Assembly (NCBI GenBank): GCA_015057275.1
Contig: SVEO01000015.1
Location: 1 to 42,966, forward strand
Length of the DNA stretch: 42,966 nt
Reading direction: 5' to 3'
Source: Lachnospiraceae bacterium
GTDB taxonomy: Bacteria > Bacillota > Clostridia > Lachnospirales > Lachnospiraceae
Shown: positions 33,652 through 42,533 of the stretch, piece after piece
Numbering within the stretch: the stretch's first letter is position 1
How the letters are laid out: each line of letters opens with the position of its first letter
Position numbers and translations under genes: made by a program
The notes under the pieces: generated by a model
The model's database searches: none
What the model was told of the DNA's origin: nothing
The model's input: the letters and a program-made list of their open reading frames with translations, nothing else

Positions 33652-35073
33652 TTATAAATTCATCTTCATAAATGCTGGCACCAGTACCATTATTAAGAGC
33701 AATACAAGCAACATCCCCATTGGAAAAAGCAATTTTGAATTCAATTCTTCGCCTTTTTTTCTAATACTGTTCCGTTGCTGCTGCATTGCTTCTGACGCCT
33801 CGTGATATAGCATTTCAGAAAATCCGCGGCTTCCTCGCTTAATATTTTGTTCAAGTAACCCAGTCAGTCGGGCAAAATTTGTGCCGCCGCATCGCTTTCC
33901 GAATTCAATGAACGCAGTTATCTCTGACATACCATTTCTTACTTTTCTTAACGCAAGCTTCATTTCCGAAAATATGTATCGTTTTTTATCTCCACGCTTT
34001 TCATAGCTTTGTACAAGCTTCTCCCACGCGTTATATATACTTATGCCAGCCTCCTGTAAAAGTGCAATTCGCAATACAATCTCACTGTAGTCCCGCTGCA
34101 ACTCCTCATTACGCTTTTTCATCTGTTCTGCTAAATCTTCTTTTTGTTTAAACCAAATGAGTACAGCAATCACTGTCCCAATCAGCATAATAATCAGTTC
34201 AGTATTGTTGCTTTCTCGGAGAAATTTTAATTTTTCTCCACCCAGTTCGTTCGGCAGATCAACATTCGCTTCATATACACGCTTGTCATCATCTATGTAC
34301 GCTTGTATCTTCTCTGCCAAAATTTCTTTATCTGATTTCTCTGGTGGCATAAGTGTGATTTCAAAGGATGCTATCTTTTCATAGTCCTCACAACTGAGTG
34401 TAAGATACAGCGTTCCCTCTACCGGTGTTTCCACACCTTCCAATGTTCCATCATAGTTGATATATTCTCTACACGAGGATGCCCAACTCGCCTGTACCGT
34501 GACTTCACCAACGATAATCTCATCCACGAAGTTTAATTTCTTCGAAATATGTTCAAATGTCTCATTCTCTGCCAGCACTAGTTTTTGTGCCTGCTCGTAA
34601 GCGTTATCTAAAATTTTCTCAACTTCTTGTTCCGTGAGCTTCTGTGGATTAAGTGTAATCGTAATTTCCTGTGTTTCATTTTCTGTTACAATCACTGCCG
34701 TTACCTCGGAACTCCGCTTCCCGGCTTGTGGGCGCATAAGACTTTTAAGCACAGAATCTCCTTGCTGCCATTCCACTACCATGCTAAAAAACAGTGTGAA
34801 CAGTATGCAAAGCATACCATTCGTAATCCGCTTTACATAGAACAAATAACACTCACTACGCACATCTTCTTTTCCGTTTAGCTTTCCGAGACTATCCATC
34901 AATCTTCCTTTTGCATACAATTTCCTTCTCCCAAGCTTATCTATAAAAAAACACGCCGCTCCATAAAACATCCGCATCGGATGCTCCTTTCGTTCGAGCC
35001 CTTTTTTCCATATAAACTTATATGGAAGAAACAATAAAAGAACTGCTACATATGCAAAAAATAAAATTGTCAT
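33652..35073 (-). CDS. tadC: TadC-like type II secretion F protein with large external domain
   Basis: A 473-residue inner-membrane platform protein. Membrane helices are at about 3-20, 86-101, 292-307 and 449-468. The cytoplasmic helical part 310-445 (LRIALLQEAGISIYNAWEKL... FARLTGLLEQNIKRGSRGF) is the T2SSF domain of TadC. Residues 102-291 form a hydrophilic, probably external domain that ordinary TadC proteins of about 300 residues lack, containing repeated-looking segments (ITITLNPQKLTEQEVEKIL, LYLTLSCEDYEKIASFEITL). AAGGAGG is four bases before the ATG. It follows tadB by nine bases and precedes the pilin gene. Confidence 0.85.
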   Translation of the reverse strand: MTILFFAYVAVLLLFLPYKFIWKKGLERKEHPMRMFYGAACFFIDKLGRRKLYAKGRLMDSLGKLNGKEDVRSECYLFYVKRITNGMLCILFTLFFSMVVEWQQGDSVLKSLMRPQAGKRSSEVTAVIVTENETQEITITLNPQKLTEQEVEKILDNAYEQAQKLVLAENETFEHISKKLNFVDEIIVGEVTVQASWASSCREYINYDGTLEGVETPVEGTLYLTLSCEDYEKIASFEITLMPPEKSDKEILAEKIQAYIDDDKRVYEANVDLPNELGGEKLKFLRESNNTELIIMLIGTVIAVLIWFKQKEDLAEQMKKRNEELQRDYSEIVLRIALLQEAGISIYNAWEKLVQSYEKRGDKKRYIFSEMKLALRKVRNGMSEITAFIEFGKRCGGTNFARLTGLLEQNIKRGSRGFSEMLYHEASEAMQQQRNSIRKKGEELNSKLLFPMGMLLVLLLIMVLVPAFMKMNL

Positions 35074-35082
35074 CTAACCTCC

Positions 35083-35817
35083 TTATTGCTCCAACGCCGA
35101 AGTAATCATACGGTCTGCCAAGTACACTGCCGCCAAATAAACTGTCAGACATATACTCATAAAAATCACGCCGAACAAACTTCCGTAAATTCCGTCAAAG
35201 AATCCCGGGGATGATACATTCAAATACAACAACATAGCAAGCGGCATAATTTGCATTATATTCTGCTCTACACGTTTCCCGTGAATATACGTTTCGGTCT
35301 CTTCGCGCAGCTCCATCATTTCCTGTATACTGTCAGCCGTAATTTTTATAATACGAACCAAATTCCCTCCGTTCATCTTCGCAGTCTGAAAAATTTCTGC
35401 AAACAATGCAATCTCTTGAATCTGTGTCCTTTCGCCCCATTGATAAAATAGCTCATCCATCTGCCGGTCATACTGCAGTTTCTTCTGCATGAGCGCCAGT
35501 TCCGTTGTTACCGCACTTTCTTCTCCGTACAGGCTTAAGAATTCCTGATGTATTTCCTTAATGCTATTTTCCACAGACTTTCCTGCCATAACTGAAGACG
35601 ATAAATACACTAAAAACTCTTTGAATTCTTTGCGCAATTTTCTTCTTTCTTGCTCGCGGCGTTTTGTCTTTCGCCACCGATAAAACACGCAACAGACCGG
35701 TATTAAAAACGGAATTGCAAACACACTGTGATAAAACAGCCACGCCAATGCCAACATCAAAAGTACTCCCATCGCAATATCCTGAATTTTATGCTTTATA
35801 GTCCTGCCTCCTTCCAC
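35083..35817 (-). CDS. tadB: TadB-like type II secretion F protein
   Basis: Inner-membrane platform protein of the Tad pilus, about 230-244 residues. Two N-terminal helices (about 15-45), a cytoplasmic T2SSF helical domain with VENSIKEIHQEFLSLYGEE and KMNGGNLVRIIKITADSI, and two C-terminal helices fit TadB. The start is uncertain: GTG 35817 has no ribosome site, ATG 35772 has a weak AGGA, and the perfect AAGGAGG stands seven bases before an in-frame ATA at 35799 that overlaps the cpaF stop as ATAA. I report the longest frame. It overlaps cpaF by 22 bases on this reading. Confidence 0.87.
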   Translation of the reverse strand: MEGGRTIKHKIQDIAMGVLLMLALAWLFYHSVFAIPFLIPVCCVFYRWRKTKRREQERRKLRKEFKEFLVYLSSSVMAGKSVENSIKEIHQEFLSLYGEESAVTTELALMQKKLQYDRQMDELFYQWGERTQIQEIALFAEIFQTAKMNGGNLVRIIKITADSIQEMMELREETETYIHGKRVEQNIMQIMPLAMLLYLNVSSPGFFDGIYGSLFGVIFMSICLTVYLAAVYLADRMITSALEQ

Positions 35818-37016
35818 TTTCCACGATTTTGAAACGCATTGTCTGTTTTTTGCAACCTTCCGGTAACTTTACCTTTCTTCCTTTCTTCTTCCACAAACCG
35901 GTATAACGGTGTTACCACAATTTCCCCCTCCCGAATCCCCTGAATCTCTGAAATTTCCAGCACTTTTCTTGAACCATCCTGCAATCTTCCAAGGTGGATT
36001 AAAATATCAATTGCCGTAGCGATTTGATTTCGAATCGCAGCCAATGGCAACTCGATTCCCATTAGTACCATCGTTTCCATGCGCATCAGCATATCTTTCG
36101 CCGAATTACCGTGGCCGGTGGAAAGCGACCCATCATGTCCAGTCGACATAGCCATTAACATCTCAATCGTCTCCTCGCCACGTACCTCTCCGACAACAAT
36201 CCGATCTGGACGCATACGAAGTGACGCTTTTATCAACTGCCTCATTGAAACTTCGTTCTCGCCCTCTGTGTTCGCCTGACGTACTTCCATTCGTACTAGA
36301 TTTTCAATATTCTGCAGTTGCAATTCCGCTGAATCTTCAATTGTAATAATTCGTTCTGCTGCCGGAATATGCGCAGAAAGTGCATTTAAAAACGTAGTTT
36401 TTCCTGAACCGGTACCTCCGCTGATAAAAATATTATATTTTGCACATACAAGCTTTTTCAAAAATTCGGCTGCTTCCTCCGTTATACTGCCAAGCGCAAC
36501 TAGTGCGTTTAAATCCAGACGTGACTTTGGAAATTTTCGAATCGTCAAAATAGCTCCGCCGAGCGAAACCGGCGGCAATACAACATTCACACGTGAACCA
36601 TCCTCTAACCGTGCATCCGCAATTGGACTGGCATCATTCACTCTTCGGTTTACCTTGGAAACAATCTTTTGGATTACCTGCTGCAACCTTTCTTCAGACG
36701 GAAAACATTCATCGTGACGGTAAATCTTGCCGTTTTTCTCTATAAAAATGTCTTTGGCTCCATTCACCATAATTTCTGTAATTGCTTCGTCCTCCAGCAA
36801 ACTTTGCAAAATATCTAATCCTCGTATACTCGAAAAAATCCGCTGTTGCAGCTTCATACGTTTTTCAATCGTTAAATACGATGTCTGCTGATATTTTTTC
36901 AATACATCTGCAATTTTTTCCTTGATGACTTCATCCTCCGGCTCTATGGACATATCGAGTTTTTCTAACACCTGATTTCTTAAATAATCTAACTCATTTC
37001 CATCAATATCCGCCAT
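35796..37016 (-). CDS. cpaF: CpaF/TadA secretion ATPase
   Basis: Hexameric ATPase that drives pilus assembly and retraction. The 406 residues have the N-terminal helical domain and the RecA-like motor with Walker A GTGSGKTTF at 201-209, Walker B-like DRIVVGEVRGEE at 271-282, an Asp box ITIEDSAEL and a His box STGHDGSLSTGH at 291-302. Arg-rich pieces VNRRVNDASPIADARLEDGSR before the motor are typical of CpaF. It starts one base after the CpaE-like stop and overlaps the tadB region. No insertion or defect was seen. Confidence 0.95.
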   Translation of the reverse strand: MADIDGNELDYLRNQVLEKLDMSIEPEDEVIKEKIADVLKKYQQTSYLTIEKRMKLQQRIFSSIRGLDILQSLLEDEAITEIMVNGAKDIFIEKNGKIYRHDECFPSEERLQQVIQKIVSKVNRRVNDASPIADARLEDGSRVNVVLPPVSLGGAILTIRKFPKSRLDLNALVALGSITEEAAEFLKKLVCAKYNIFISGGTGSGKTTFLNALSAHIPAAERIITIEDSAELQLQNIENLVRMEVRQANTEGENEVSMRQLIKASLRMRPDRIVVGEVRGEETIEMLMAMSTGHDGSLSTGHGNSAKDMLMRMETMVLMGIELPLAAIRNQIATAIDILIHLGRLQDGSRKVLEISEIQGIREGEIVVTPLYRFVEEERKKGKVTGRLQKTDNAFQNRGKWKEAGL

Positions 37017-37017
37017 A

Positions 37018-38022
37018 TCAACCGCCTCGCATCACATTTCTTACATAATCACCGACTTCGCTGGCGAGTAACGTCTGAAAATAGTTGTGCGAAACCGGTA
37101 CGCGCCAAATCGGCATGTAAACGAGCTCCCGGTTCTCCAAGAGTTCCTCTTTGCCGGTCTTATAAACAAAGGTTTCCCATTCCCGCAATTTAATTTCCGC
37201 ATATTTTTCTCGCAACATCGGCTGATAAATCTTTTCACATTGCTCCAAAACGCCAAAAATTTCTGCTACTACATTCCCGATGTCTAGAACAACATACTCA
37301 TATTCGCCGCAATTTACCAATTGCAAGAAGAATTTTTCCCATTCTTTTCCCGAAATACAACACAATTCTCTCGCATCTGCAATCGGCAAAATAAAATCAA
37401 GTTCTCCCACCCTTTGCCTAATTTCGCGCAAAAAACTTGTCAGTCCTTCCGGTTTTTCCTTGTACATGCAGATTAAATCCCCCACATTACGCCCATTTCT
37501 CTCTTCGAGCAACTCACTGAGTCCCGAATATTCATCTGTGCACAGAAACAATGTCTTTGCTTTTTTCGCCACATTCATAGCATAAAGCATGGCGAATGTC
37601 GTTTTTCCACACCTCGACACAGGAGAATATATACCAATGAGACTTGCCCTGCGTCCGCCACCCATCAACACCTGAATCGGCGGATATCGTTCCTCATAAC
37701 ATTTTATTACCTCACTTAAAATTTCCTTTGCAGACTGATACTTGTTTATCCACAACATTGATGCCTCTGGTGTGAAAAATGTTCCATCCTGCAAAACAAC
37801 CAACTTGCCTACGGCTTTCTGCCTAATAGCGTCCGACAAATCTGCTGCCGGAATAAGGCATAAATATTGCATATCTTTCTCCAGTTCATTAAGGAGTAGT
37901 TCTTCTTTTGAAAATACTACCAGCTGAAATGGTAGCCGTTTACGCTTGCGAATATATTCCGCCATACGTCCCCGATAACAATCGTCTCTGTCATAGAAAA
38001 TCAGTTTTCCTTCATTTACCAT
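37018..38022 (-). CDS. CpaE/TadZ-like localisation ATPase
   Basis: A 334-residue protein, first of the Tad operon. Residues 1-115 resemble a receiver-like atypical domain without the usual phosphorylation Asp triad, followed by a MinD/ParA-like domain. Its P-loop reads GIYSPVSRCGKTTFA (130-144), with Lys140 in place but without the deviant KGG of true ParA proteins, replaced by SRC. Later VVLDIGN matches the Walker B strand. CpaE/TadZ proteins place the pilus machine at a site in the cell. GGAGG is eight bases before the ATG and a good promoter lies upstream. Confidence 0.82.
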   Translation of the reverse strand: MVNEGKLIFYDRDDCYRGRMAEYIRKRKRLPFQLVVFSKEELLLNELEKDMQYLCLIPAADLSDAIRQKAVGKLVVLQDGTFFTPEASMLWINKYQSAKEILSEVIKCYEERYPPIQVLMGGGRRASLIGIYSPVSRCGKTTFAMLYAMNVAKKAKTLFLCTDEYSGLSELLEERNGRNVGDLICMYKEKPEGLTSFLREIRQRVGELDFILPIADARELCCISGKEWEKFFLQLVNCGEYEYVVLDIGNVVAEIFGVLEQCEKIYQPMLREKYAEIKLREWETFVYKTGKEELLENRELVYMPIWRVPVSHNYFQTLLASEVGDYVRNVMRGG

Positions 38023-38056
38023 TCCGTTTTCCTCCTCTGTCTTGCTCGTGTTGTGG

Positions 38057-38085
38057 ATTATAGCACCTGACTTTTTCTTTGTCTA
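38057..38085 (-). promoter_or_regulatory. Promoter of the Tad operon
   Basis: TAGACA (38080-38085) and a perfect TATAAT (38057-38062) on the minus strand, 17 bases apart, 35 bases before the first ATG. The rest of 38086-38187 holds no gene; GCAAT/ATTGC arms occur at 38101-38117. Confidence 0.85.
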
Positions 38086-38187
38086 GTCCTTTTTATTTGT
38101 GCAATGTTACATATTGCTTTAAAATCTCCTTATTCCCTTCCATATGTCACACCGCATTTCTCAAAGCATTCATCAATTTTTTGCATC

Positions 38188-38236
38188 AAAAAAGAGCCTT
38201 CCTTTCTACATTTTTGTACAAAAGAAGACTCTTTTT
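38188..38236 (-). terminator. Terminator after the hydratase gene and small frame
   Basis: AAAAGAG (38190-38196) pairs with CTCTTTT (38229-38235), with inner CTTC/GAAG and TACA/TGTA pairing to form a long stem, and a run of six T follows on the minus strand. Confidence 0.8.
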
Positions 38237-38306
38237 CTATTTTATGTGACAATGCAAAATTAGAGTAAAATTTTTTTAATTTTTTTTCATTTTGCGTCGC
38301 ATATTA

Positions 38307-38396
38307 TTACATCTTGTCGAAAATATCACTTACACAGCCATAAATCAGCAATAAAAGTGCCAGAAAGGCAATTGCAATCAATATCCCGAACTTCAA
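38307..38396 (-). CDS. Possible 29-residue single-helix membrane peptide
   Basis: A short frame from TTG 38396 to TAA 38307-38309 encodes one hydrophobic helix (KFGILIAIAFLALLLLIYG) ending in CVSDIFDKM. It begins three codons after the stop of the hydratase gene, in the same frame, so it could also be reached by stop-codon readthrough. The ribosome site is weak. The compact helix, the charged end and the terminator after it argue for a real product, but it may be chance. Confidence 0.4.
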   Translation of the reverse strand: MKFGILIAIAFLALLLLIYGCVSDIFDKM

Positions 38397-38405
38397 ATAT
38401 TCACT

Positions 38406-40691
38406 TTACACGCGGTTGTAATTGATGAGACAACCCTTTAAAATGATTTCTCTCTCATCATCAGTCAGCTCGCCGAGACGAAGCTCGATTTCAACCAATT
38501 CATCCTTTACCACATACGCCTTAATCACTTCATCCTTGTTCTTCACTGCTTCTGCAATGTTCGGTACGAAGATGTAGTCACCGTTAGCGAACGGAAGCTG
38601 CTCATCCGCAAAGAGGAATGGCAACATACCCCAGTTAATCAGGTTGGAACGGTATCTCTTTGTGGCGTAGCTCTGCGCAATGTTTGCCCAGCCGCCAAGC
38701 ACTTTCTGACAGGAAGCAGCCTGTTCTCTTGCGGAACCGTCGCCCGGCTTTACTGCGTAAATGGTGGAGCCGATACCTGTGTTCTTGCAGGAAACGCCTT
38801 CGAAGCTTGCCTTAATCTTTTCCATAATCGGTTCCATCTCAGGCAATGTTTCGCATGGACACTCACCAGCTTCTCTTGCCTTTTCTGCCTTCTGCACTTC
38901 TTTGGCTCTGCCAACGTAAGCCGGATCCTTTCTGGATAAAGCAAACTCCGCAAGGCCGAGCGGATTGGAGCGGTAAGAAGATGTCTCACCGGACGGAATT
39001 AATTCGTCCGTTGTCGTAACCGGGTCATGAATCTCGGAAACAACCTTCAACAATAAGTTGTCAGTCAATTCAACCATTGCCGGCCAGTCCTTGATGTTCG
39101 GACCGAGCTTGATTTCCGTTGCCGGATCAGCCACACCCTTGGAATCAAATACGCGATTTGCGTAAATACTCTTATCAAATACATACTTCTTGTTCTTGTA
39201 TTCAACGTCAATGTCGGTCGCTGCGGTCAAATAACCCTTGTTTGCTGCAGTCGCCGCAATCGAACGAGCATCCATAAGTGCAACAGAGGAAATCTGTCCA
39301 TTCTGCAGCTTAGAACCTTCACGGTTCGGAAAGTTTCTTGTCGAATGACGAATACTGAACGCATTGTGTCCCGGTGTGTCGCCTGCACCGAAGCAAGGAC
39401 CGCAGAATGCAGTCTTTAAAATCGCACCGGACTGTAAAATGTCAGCAGCCGCTCCATTCTTAATAAGTTCCATATAAATCGGGGTACTTGCCGGATATAC
39501 ACTTAATGTAAATTCATCTGCACCGATGTATTTGCCCTGTAAAATATCTGCTGCTGCACAAATATTTTCAAAACCACCGCCGGCACAACCTGCGATGATA
39601 CCCTGATCCACGTACAATTCGCCGTTGCGAACCTTATTTTTTAATGTGAAATCAACCTTACCATCAAGGCTTACGAGTGCTTTCTTTTCGCAATCCTCAA
39701 GGATATCCATCAGATTTGCCTTTAATTCTTCAATCGTGTAAGTGTTGCTTGGGTGGAACGGCATCGCAATCATCGGCTTAATCTTGCTCAAATCAACCGT
39801 AACCAAACCATCGTAGTAAGCCACCGGACCCGGATTCAATTCTTTATACGCATCCACTCTGCCGTGAATATCGTAGAATTCCTTCACTTGGTCGTCCGTT
39901 CTCCAAATAGAAGACAGACATGTGGTTTCGGTTGTCATAACATCCACACCGATACGGAAATCAGGACTCATATTAGAGATACCAGGACCTACAAATTCCA
40001 TCACCTTATTGTTTACAAATCCATTTGCAAATACCGCACCGATAATTGCCAGTGCAACGTCCTGCGGACCAACGCCCTTCTGCGGTGCACCGGTCATGTA
40101 AATCGCGATTACGCCCGGCATGTTGATATCGTAAGTCTGGTTTAGCAACTGCTTCACTAACTCAGGACCGCCTTCACCCATCGCCATCGTACCTAACGCA
40201 CCATATCTTGTGTGACTATCAGAACCGAGAATCATCTTGCCGCCGCCGGCTAACATTTCTCTTGCATACTGGTGGATAACTGCCTGGTGAGGCGGAACAT
40301 AAACACCGCCATACTTCTTTGCGCAAGAAAGACCAAACATATGGTCATCTTCGTTAATGGTTCCACCAACCGCACACAAACTGTTGTGGCAGTTTGTCAG
40401 CACGTAAGGAACCGGGAACTTCTGCAAGCCCGATGCTCTTGCAGTCTGAATAATGCCAACGAAAGTAATATCATGTGATGTTAAGGTATCAAACTTAATT
40501 TGTAATTTTTCCATGTTGCCCGACGTGTTATGGGATTCTAAAATTCCATATGCAATCGTTTGCTTTTTTGCTTCTTCCTTGGAAATTGCAGTACCCAATT
40601 TTCCGGCAAGAATCGCTTCACAATCTCTTGTATCTTCTACGATTTCAGTACCATTCAACAGATATACTCCATTTTTATTCAACTGAATCAT
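38406..40691 (-). CDS. Aconitase-family hydratase (YbhJ-like)
   Basis: A 761-residue cytoplasmic iron-sulfur hydratase. Cluster ligands are Cys369 in IAGCAGGG and Cys430/Cys433 in CGPCFGAGD, with GSDSHT at 156-161, RNFPNREGS around 452-460 and the swivelling-domain [10 protein letters not shown] near the end, all aconitase-superfamily landmarks. The first cysteine segment is GCAGG instead of the usual SCTN of citrate-cycle aconitases, and the length and sequence resemble the YbhJ-type hydratases, whose substrate is not firmly known. AGGAGG is seven bases before the ATG; it has its own promoter and terminator. No other citrate-cycle gene is adjacent, so true aconitase activity is uncertain. 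Confidence 0.85.
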   Translation of the reverse strand: MIQLNKNGVYLLNGTEIVEDTRDCEAILAGKLGTAISKEEAKKQTIAYGILESHNTSGNMEKLQIKFDTLTSHDITFVGIIQTARASGLQKFPVPYVLTNCHNSLCAVGGTINEDDHMFGLSCAKKYGGVYVPPHQAVIHQYAREMLAGGGKMILGSDSHTRYGALGTMAMGEGGPELVKQLLNQTYDINMPGVIAIYMTGAPQKGVGPQDVALAIIGAVFANGFVNNKVMEFVGPGISNMSPDFRIGVDVMTTETTCLSSIWRTDDQVKEFYDIHGRVDAYKELNPGPVAYYDGLVTVDLSKIKPMIAMPFHPSNTYTIEELKANLMDILEDCEKKALVSLDGKVDFTLKNKVRNGELYVDQGIIAGCAGGGFENICAAADILQGKYIGADEFTLSVYPASTPIYMELIKNGAAADILQSGAILKTAFCGPCFGAGDTPGHNAFSIRHSTRNFPNREGSKLQNGQISSVALMDARSIAATAANKGYLTAATDIDVEYKNKKYVFDKSIYANRVFDSKGVADPATEIKLGPNIKDWPAMVELTDNLLLKVVSEIHDPVTTTDELIPSGETSSYRSNPLGLAEFALSRKDPAYVGRAKEVQKAEKAREAGECPCETLPEMEPIMEKIKASFEGVSCKNTGIGSTIYAVKPGDGSAREQAASCQKVLGGWANIAQSYATKRYRSNLINWGMLPFLFADEQLPFANGDYIFVPNIAEAVKNKDEVIKAYVVKDELVEIELRLGELTDDEREIILKGCLINYNRV

Positions 40692-40767
40692 TTTATTTCC
40701 TCCTATTATTATATTTCATCATCAATGTCACAAAAGAATGTTTTCATCCATCCTTTTCCCGTCTCTT

Positions 40768-40796
40768 ATTATATAGTCATCTGTTCAGTATTGCAA
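40768..40796 (-). promoter_or_regulatory. Promoter of the hydratase gene
   Basis: TTGCAA (40791-40796) and a perfect TATAAT (40768-40773) on the minus strand, 17 bases apart. It is back to back with the queC promoter. Confidence 0.82.
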
Positions 40797-40817
40797 TCTT
40801 TTTTCTTGAAAACAATA

Positions 40818-40846
40818 TTGCTTTTTCCGCAGTAATAAGCTAAAAT
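40818..40846 (+). promoter_or_regulatory. Promoter of queC-queF
   Basis: TTGCTT (40818-40823) and TAAAAT (40841-40846), 17 bases apart. The leader to the queC start is only about 30 bases and shows no preQ1 riboswitch. Confidence 0.65.
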
Positions 40847-40885
40847 CAACTCATCTTAGTTAAAAATCGAAAGGATGTGGCCCGC

Positions 40886-41578
40886 ATGAGCGAACAAAAA
40901 AAAGCTCTTGTATTATTTAGCGGCGGCGTAGATAGTACGACTTGCCTCGGACTTGCCATCGACCGCTTTGGCAGGGAAAATGTCATTCCGCTCTCCATTT
41001 ACTACGGTCAGAAGCATACAAAAGAGGTTGACGCTGCGCGAGCAGTATTGCAACATTATCATATAGAAGGAATTACGCTTGATTTAACAGAGATGTTCGC
41101 ATTCAGCAACAGCTCGTTGCTGGTACATTCGGATGATGATATTCCGATGGAATCTTACGATGAGCAGCTTAAGAAAACGAATGGCACGCCGGTCAGCACT
41201 TACGTACCATTCCGCAACGGCTTGTTCCTGTCAGCCGCAGCAAGCATTGCACTTTCCAAAGAATGTTCATACATTTATTATGGCGCCCATGCAGATGATG
41301 CTGCTGGCAGCGCCTATCCGGATTGCAGCCCGGAATTTAATACTGCGATGAACACTGCTATTTACGAAGGCAGCGGCAAACAGCTTTCTATCATCGCTCC
41401 GTTTGTTGGCATGCCGAAATCTGAAATCGTGAAACTCGGCCTTACATTAAAGGTACCTTACGAGCTGACTTGGAGTTGTTACAGCGGTGGCGATGTCCCG
41501 TGTGGAACGTGCGGCACTTGCATCGACCGACAGCGCGCCTTTGAAATCAACGGCGTTACTGACCCGGCACTTGCCTGA
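40886..41578 (+). CDS. queC: 7-cyano-7-deazaguanine synthase QueC
   Basis: Converts 7-carboxy-7-deazaguanine to preQ0 with ATP and ammonia in queuosine synthesis. Start at ATG 40886 (MSEQKKALVLFSGG), about ten bases after AAAGGA; the GTG at 40877 is too close to that site. The 230 residues have the PP-loop FSGGVDSTTCLGLA and the zinc site WSCYSGGDVPCGTCGTC with four cysteines in the family spacing. It is followed after 42 bases by queF; queD and queE, often in the same operon, are absent. Confidence 0.97.
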   Translation: MSEQKKALVLFSGGVDSTTCLGLAIDRFGRENVIPLSIYYGQKHTKEVDAARAVLQHYHIEGITLDLTEMFAFSNSSLLVHSDDDIPMESYDEQLKKTNGTPVSTYVPFRNGLFLSAAASIALSKECSYIYYGAHADDAAGSAYPDCSPEFNTAMNTAIYEGSGKQLSIIAPFVGMPKSEIVKLGLTLKVPYELTWSCYSGGDVPCGTCGTCIDRQRAFEINGVTDPALA

Positions 41579-41620
41579 TTTATATTTTCATTTTGATCGA
41601 TGAATGAATGGAGGTTTTAT

Positions 41621-42115
41621 ATGAGTAGAAATAAAGAAGAACTGGGCGAAATCACCCAGCTCGGCAACCAAAACACCAAATATTTAAACGACTATGCGCC
41701 GGAAGTTTTAGAAACATTCCCAAATAAGCACCCGGACAACGACTATTTTGTAAAATTCAACTGTCCGGAATTCACAAGTCTCTGCCCGATTACCGGGCAG
41801 CCGGACTTCGCAACCATCTACATTTCCTACGTTCCGGGCGAACGCATGGTGGAAAGTAAGTCCTTAAAGCTTTATCTTTTCAGCTTCCGCAATCATGGTG
41901 ATTTCCACGAGGATTGCATGAACATCATAATGAAAGATTTGATTCACCTGATGGATCCGAAATACATCGAGGTTTGGGGCAAATTCACCCCTCGCGGCGG
42001 CATTTCCATCGACCCATACTGCAACTACGGCAGACCGGGCACCCGCTGGGAAGAAGTTGCCTGGAACCGTCTTGCAAACCATGATTTGTATCCGGAAAAA
42101 GTGGATAATCGATAA
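41621..42115 (+). CDS. queF: NADPH-dependent preQ0 reductase QueF
   Basis: Reduces preQ0 to preQ1, the base later inserted into tRNA. Start at ATG 41621 ([10 protein letters not shown]), six bases after GGAGG, giving 164 residues, the short unimodular YkvM form. The catalytic Cys is in [13 protein letters not shown], and the QueF motif [20 protein letters not shown] carries the NADPH-binding and substrate residues. Second gene of queC-queF. No plus-strand terminator with a T-run is evident; the hairpin downstream serves the convergent gene. Confidence 0.97.
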   Translation: MSRNKEELGEITQLGNQNTKYLNDYAPEVLETFPNKHPDNDYFVKFNCPEFTSLCPITGQPDFATIYISYVPGERMVESKSLKLYLFSFRNHGDFHEDCMNIIMKDLIHLMDPKYIEVWGKFTPRGGISIDPYCNYGRPGTRWEEVAWNRLANHDLYPEKVDNR

Positions 42116-42156
42116 TTATATCCAATATTCAAAAGCTCCGACAATAGAGTGATGTC

Positions 42157-42203
42157 AAAAAAATTGCATCCTCCGTATAGTTAAGATCCTACGGAGGATG
42201 CAA
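42157..42203 (-). terminator. Terminator of the ybjQ-like transcript
   Basis: TTGCATCCTCCGTA (42164-42177) pairs perfectly with TACGGAGGATGCAA (42190-42203), followed on the minus strand by seven T. On the plus strand the hairpin lacks a T-run but could still protect the queF mRNA end. Confidence 0.9.
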
Positions 42204-42215
42204 ATAATAATCTGC

Positions 42216-42533
42216 TTACTTATTAACAAATTTAACAGCGGTACCGTATACAATAACCTCTGCCGCTCCCTGCATGACAGCCGCAGATGCATATCGAATA
42301 TTCACAACAGCATCTGCACCAAGTGCTTCGGCTTCGGAAACCATTCTTTTTGTGGCAAGAGCTCTTGCTTCGTTCATCATTTCATTGTAGGATTTTAATT
42401 CTCCTCCCACTAATGTTTTAAAACTCTGCGAAATGTCTTTCCCGATATGCTTTGATTGAATTGTGCTACCCTTGACAAGACTTAACATTTCCAGTTCTTT
42501 TCCGCTGATGTAATCAGTATTTACTAATATCAT
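42216..42533 (-). CDS. YbjQ/UPF0145 family protein
   Basis: A 105-residue protein from ATG 42533 (MILVNTDYISGKE), nine bases after GGAAGG. It matches the YbjQ family, proposed to be heavy-metal-binding and often pentameric: GSTIQSKHIGKDISQSFKTLVGGELKSYNEMM, then EAEALGADAVVNIRYASA and a C-terminal VIVYGTAVKF strand. No metal-ligand cluster is obvious, and the function is not established. It overlaps the end of the upstream membrane protein gene by 20 bases and is followed by a terminator. Confidence 0.9.
   Translation of the reverse strand: MILVNTDYISGKELEMLSLVKGSTIQSKHIGKDISQSFKTLVGGELKSYNEMMNEARALATKRMVSEAEALGADAVVNIRYASAAVMQGAAEVIVYGTAVKFVNK

Noticed and set aside
40847-40885. preQ1 riboswitch before queC
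   Set aside because: The leader is too short and lacks the aptamer hairpin and A-rich tail.
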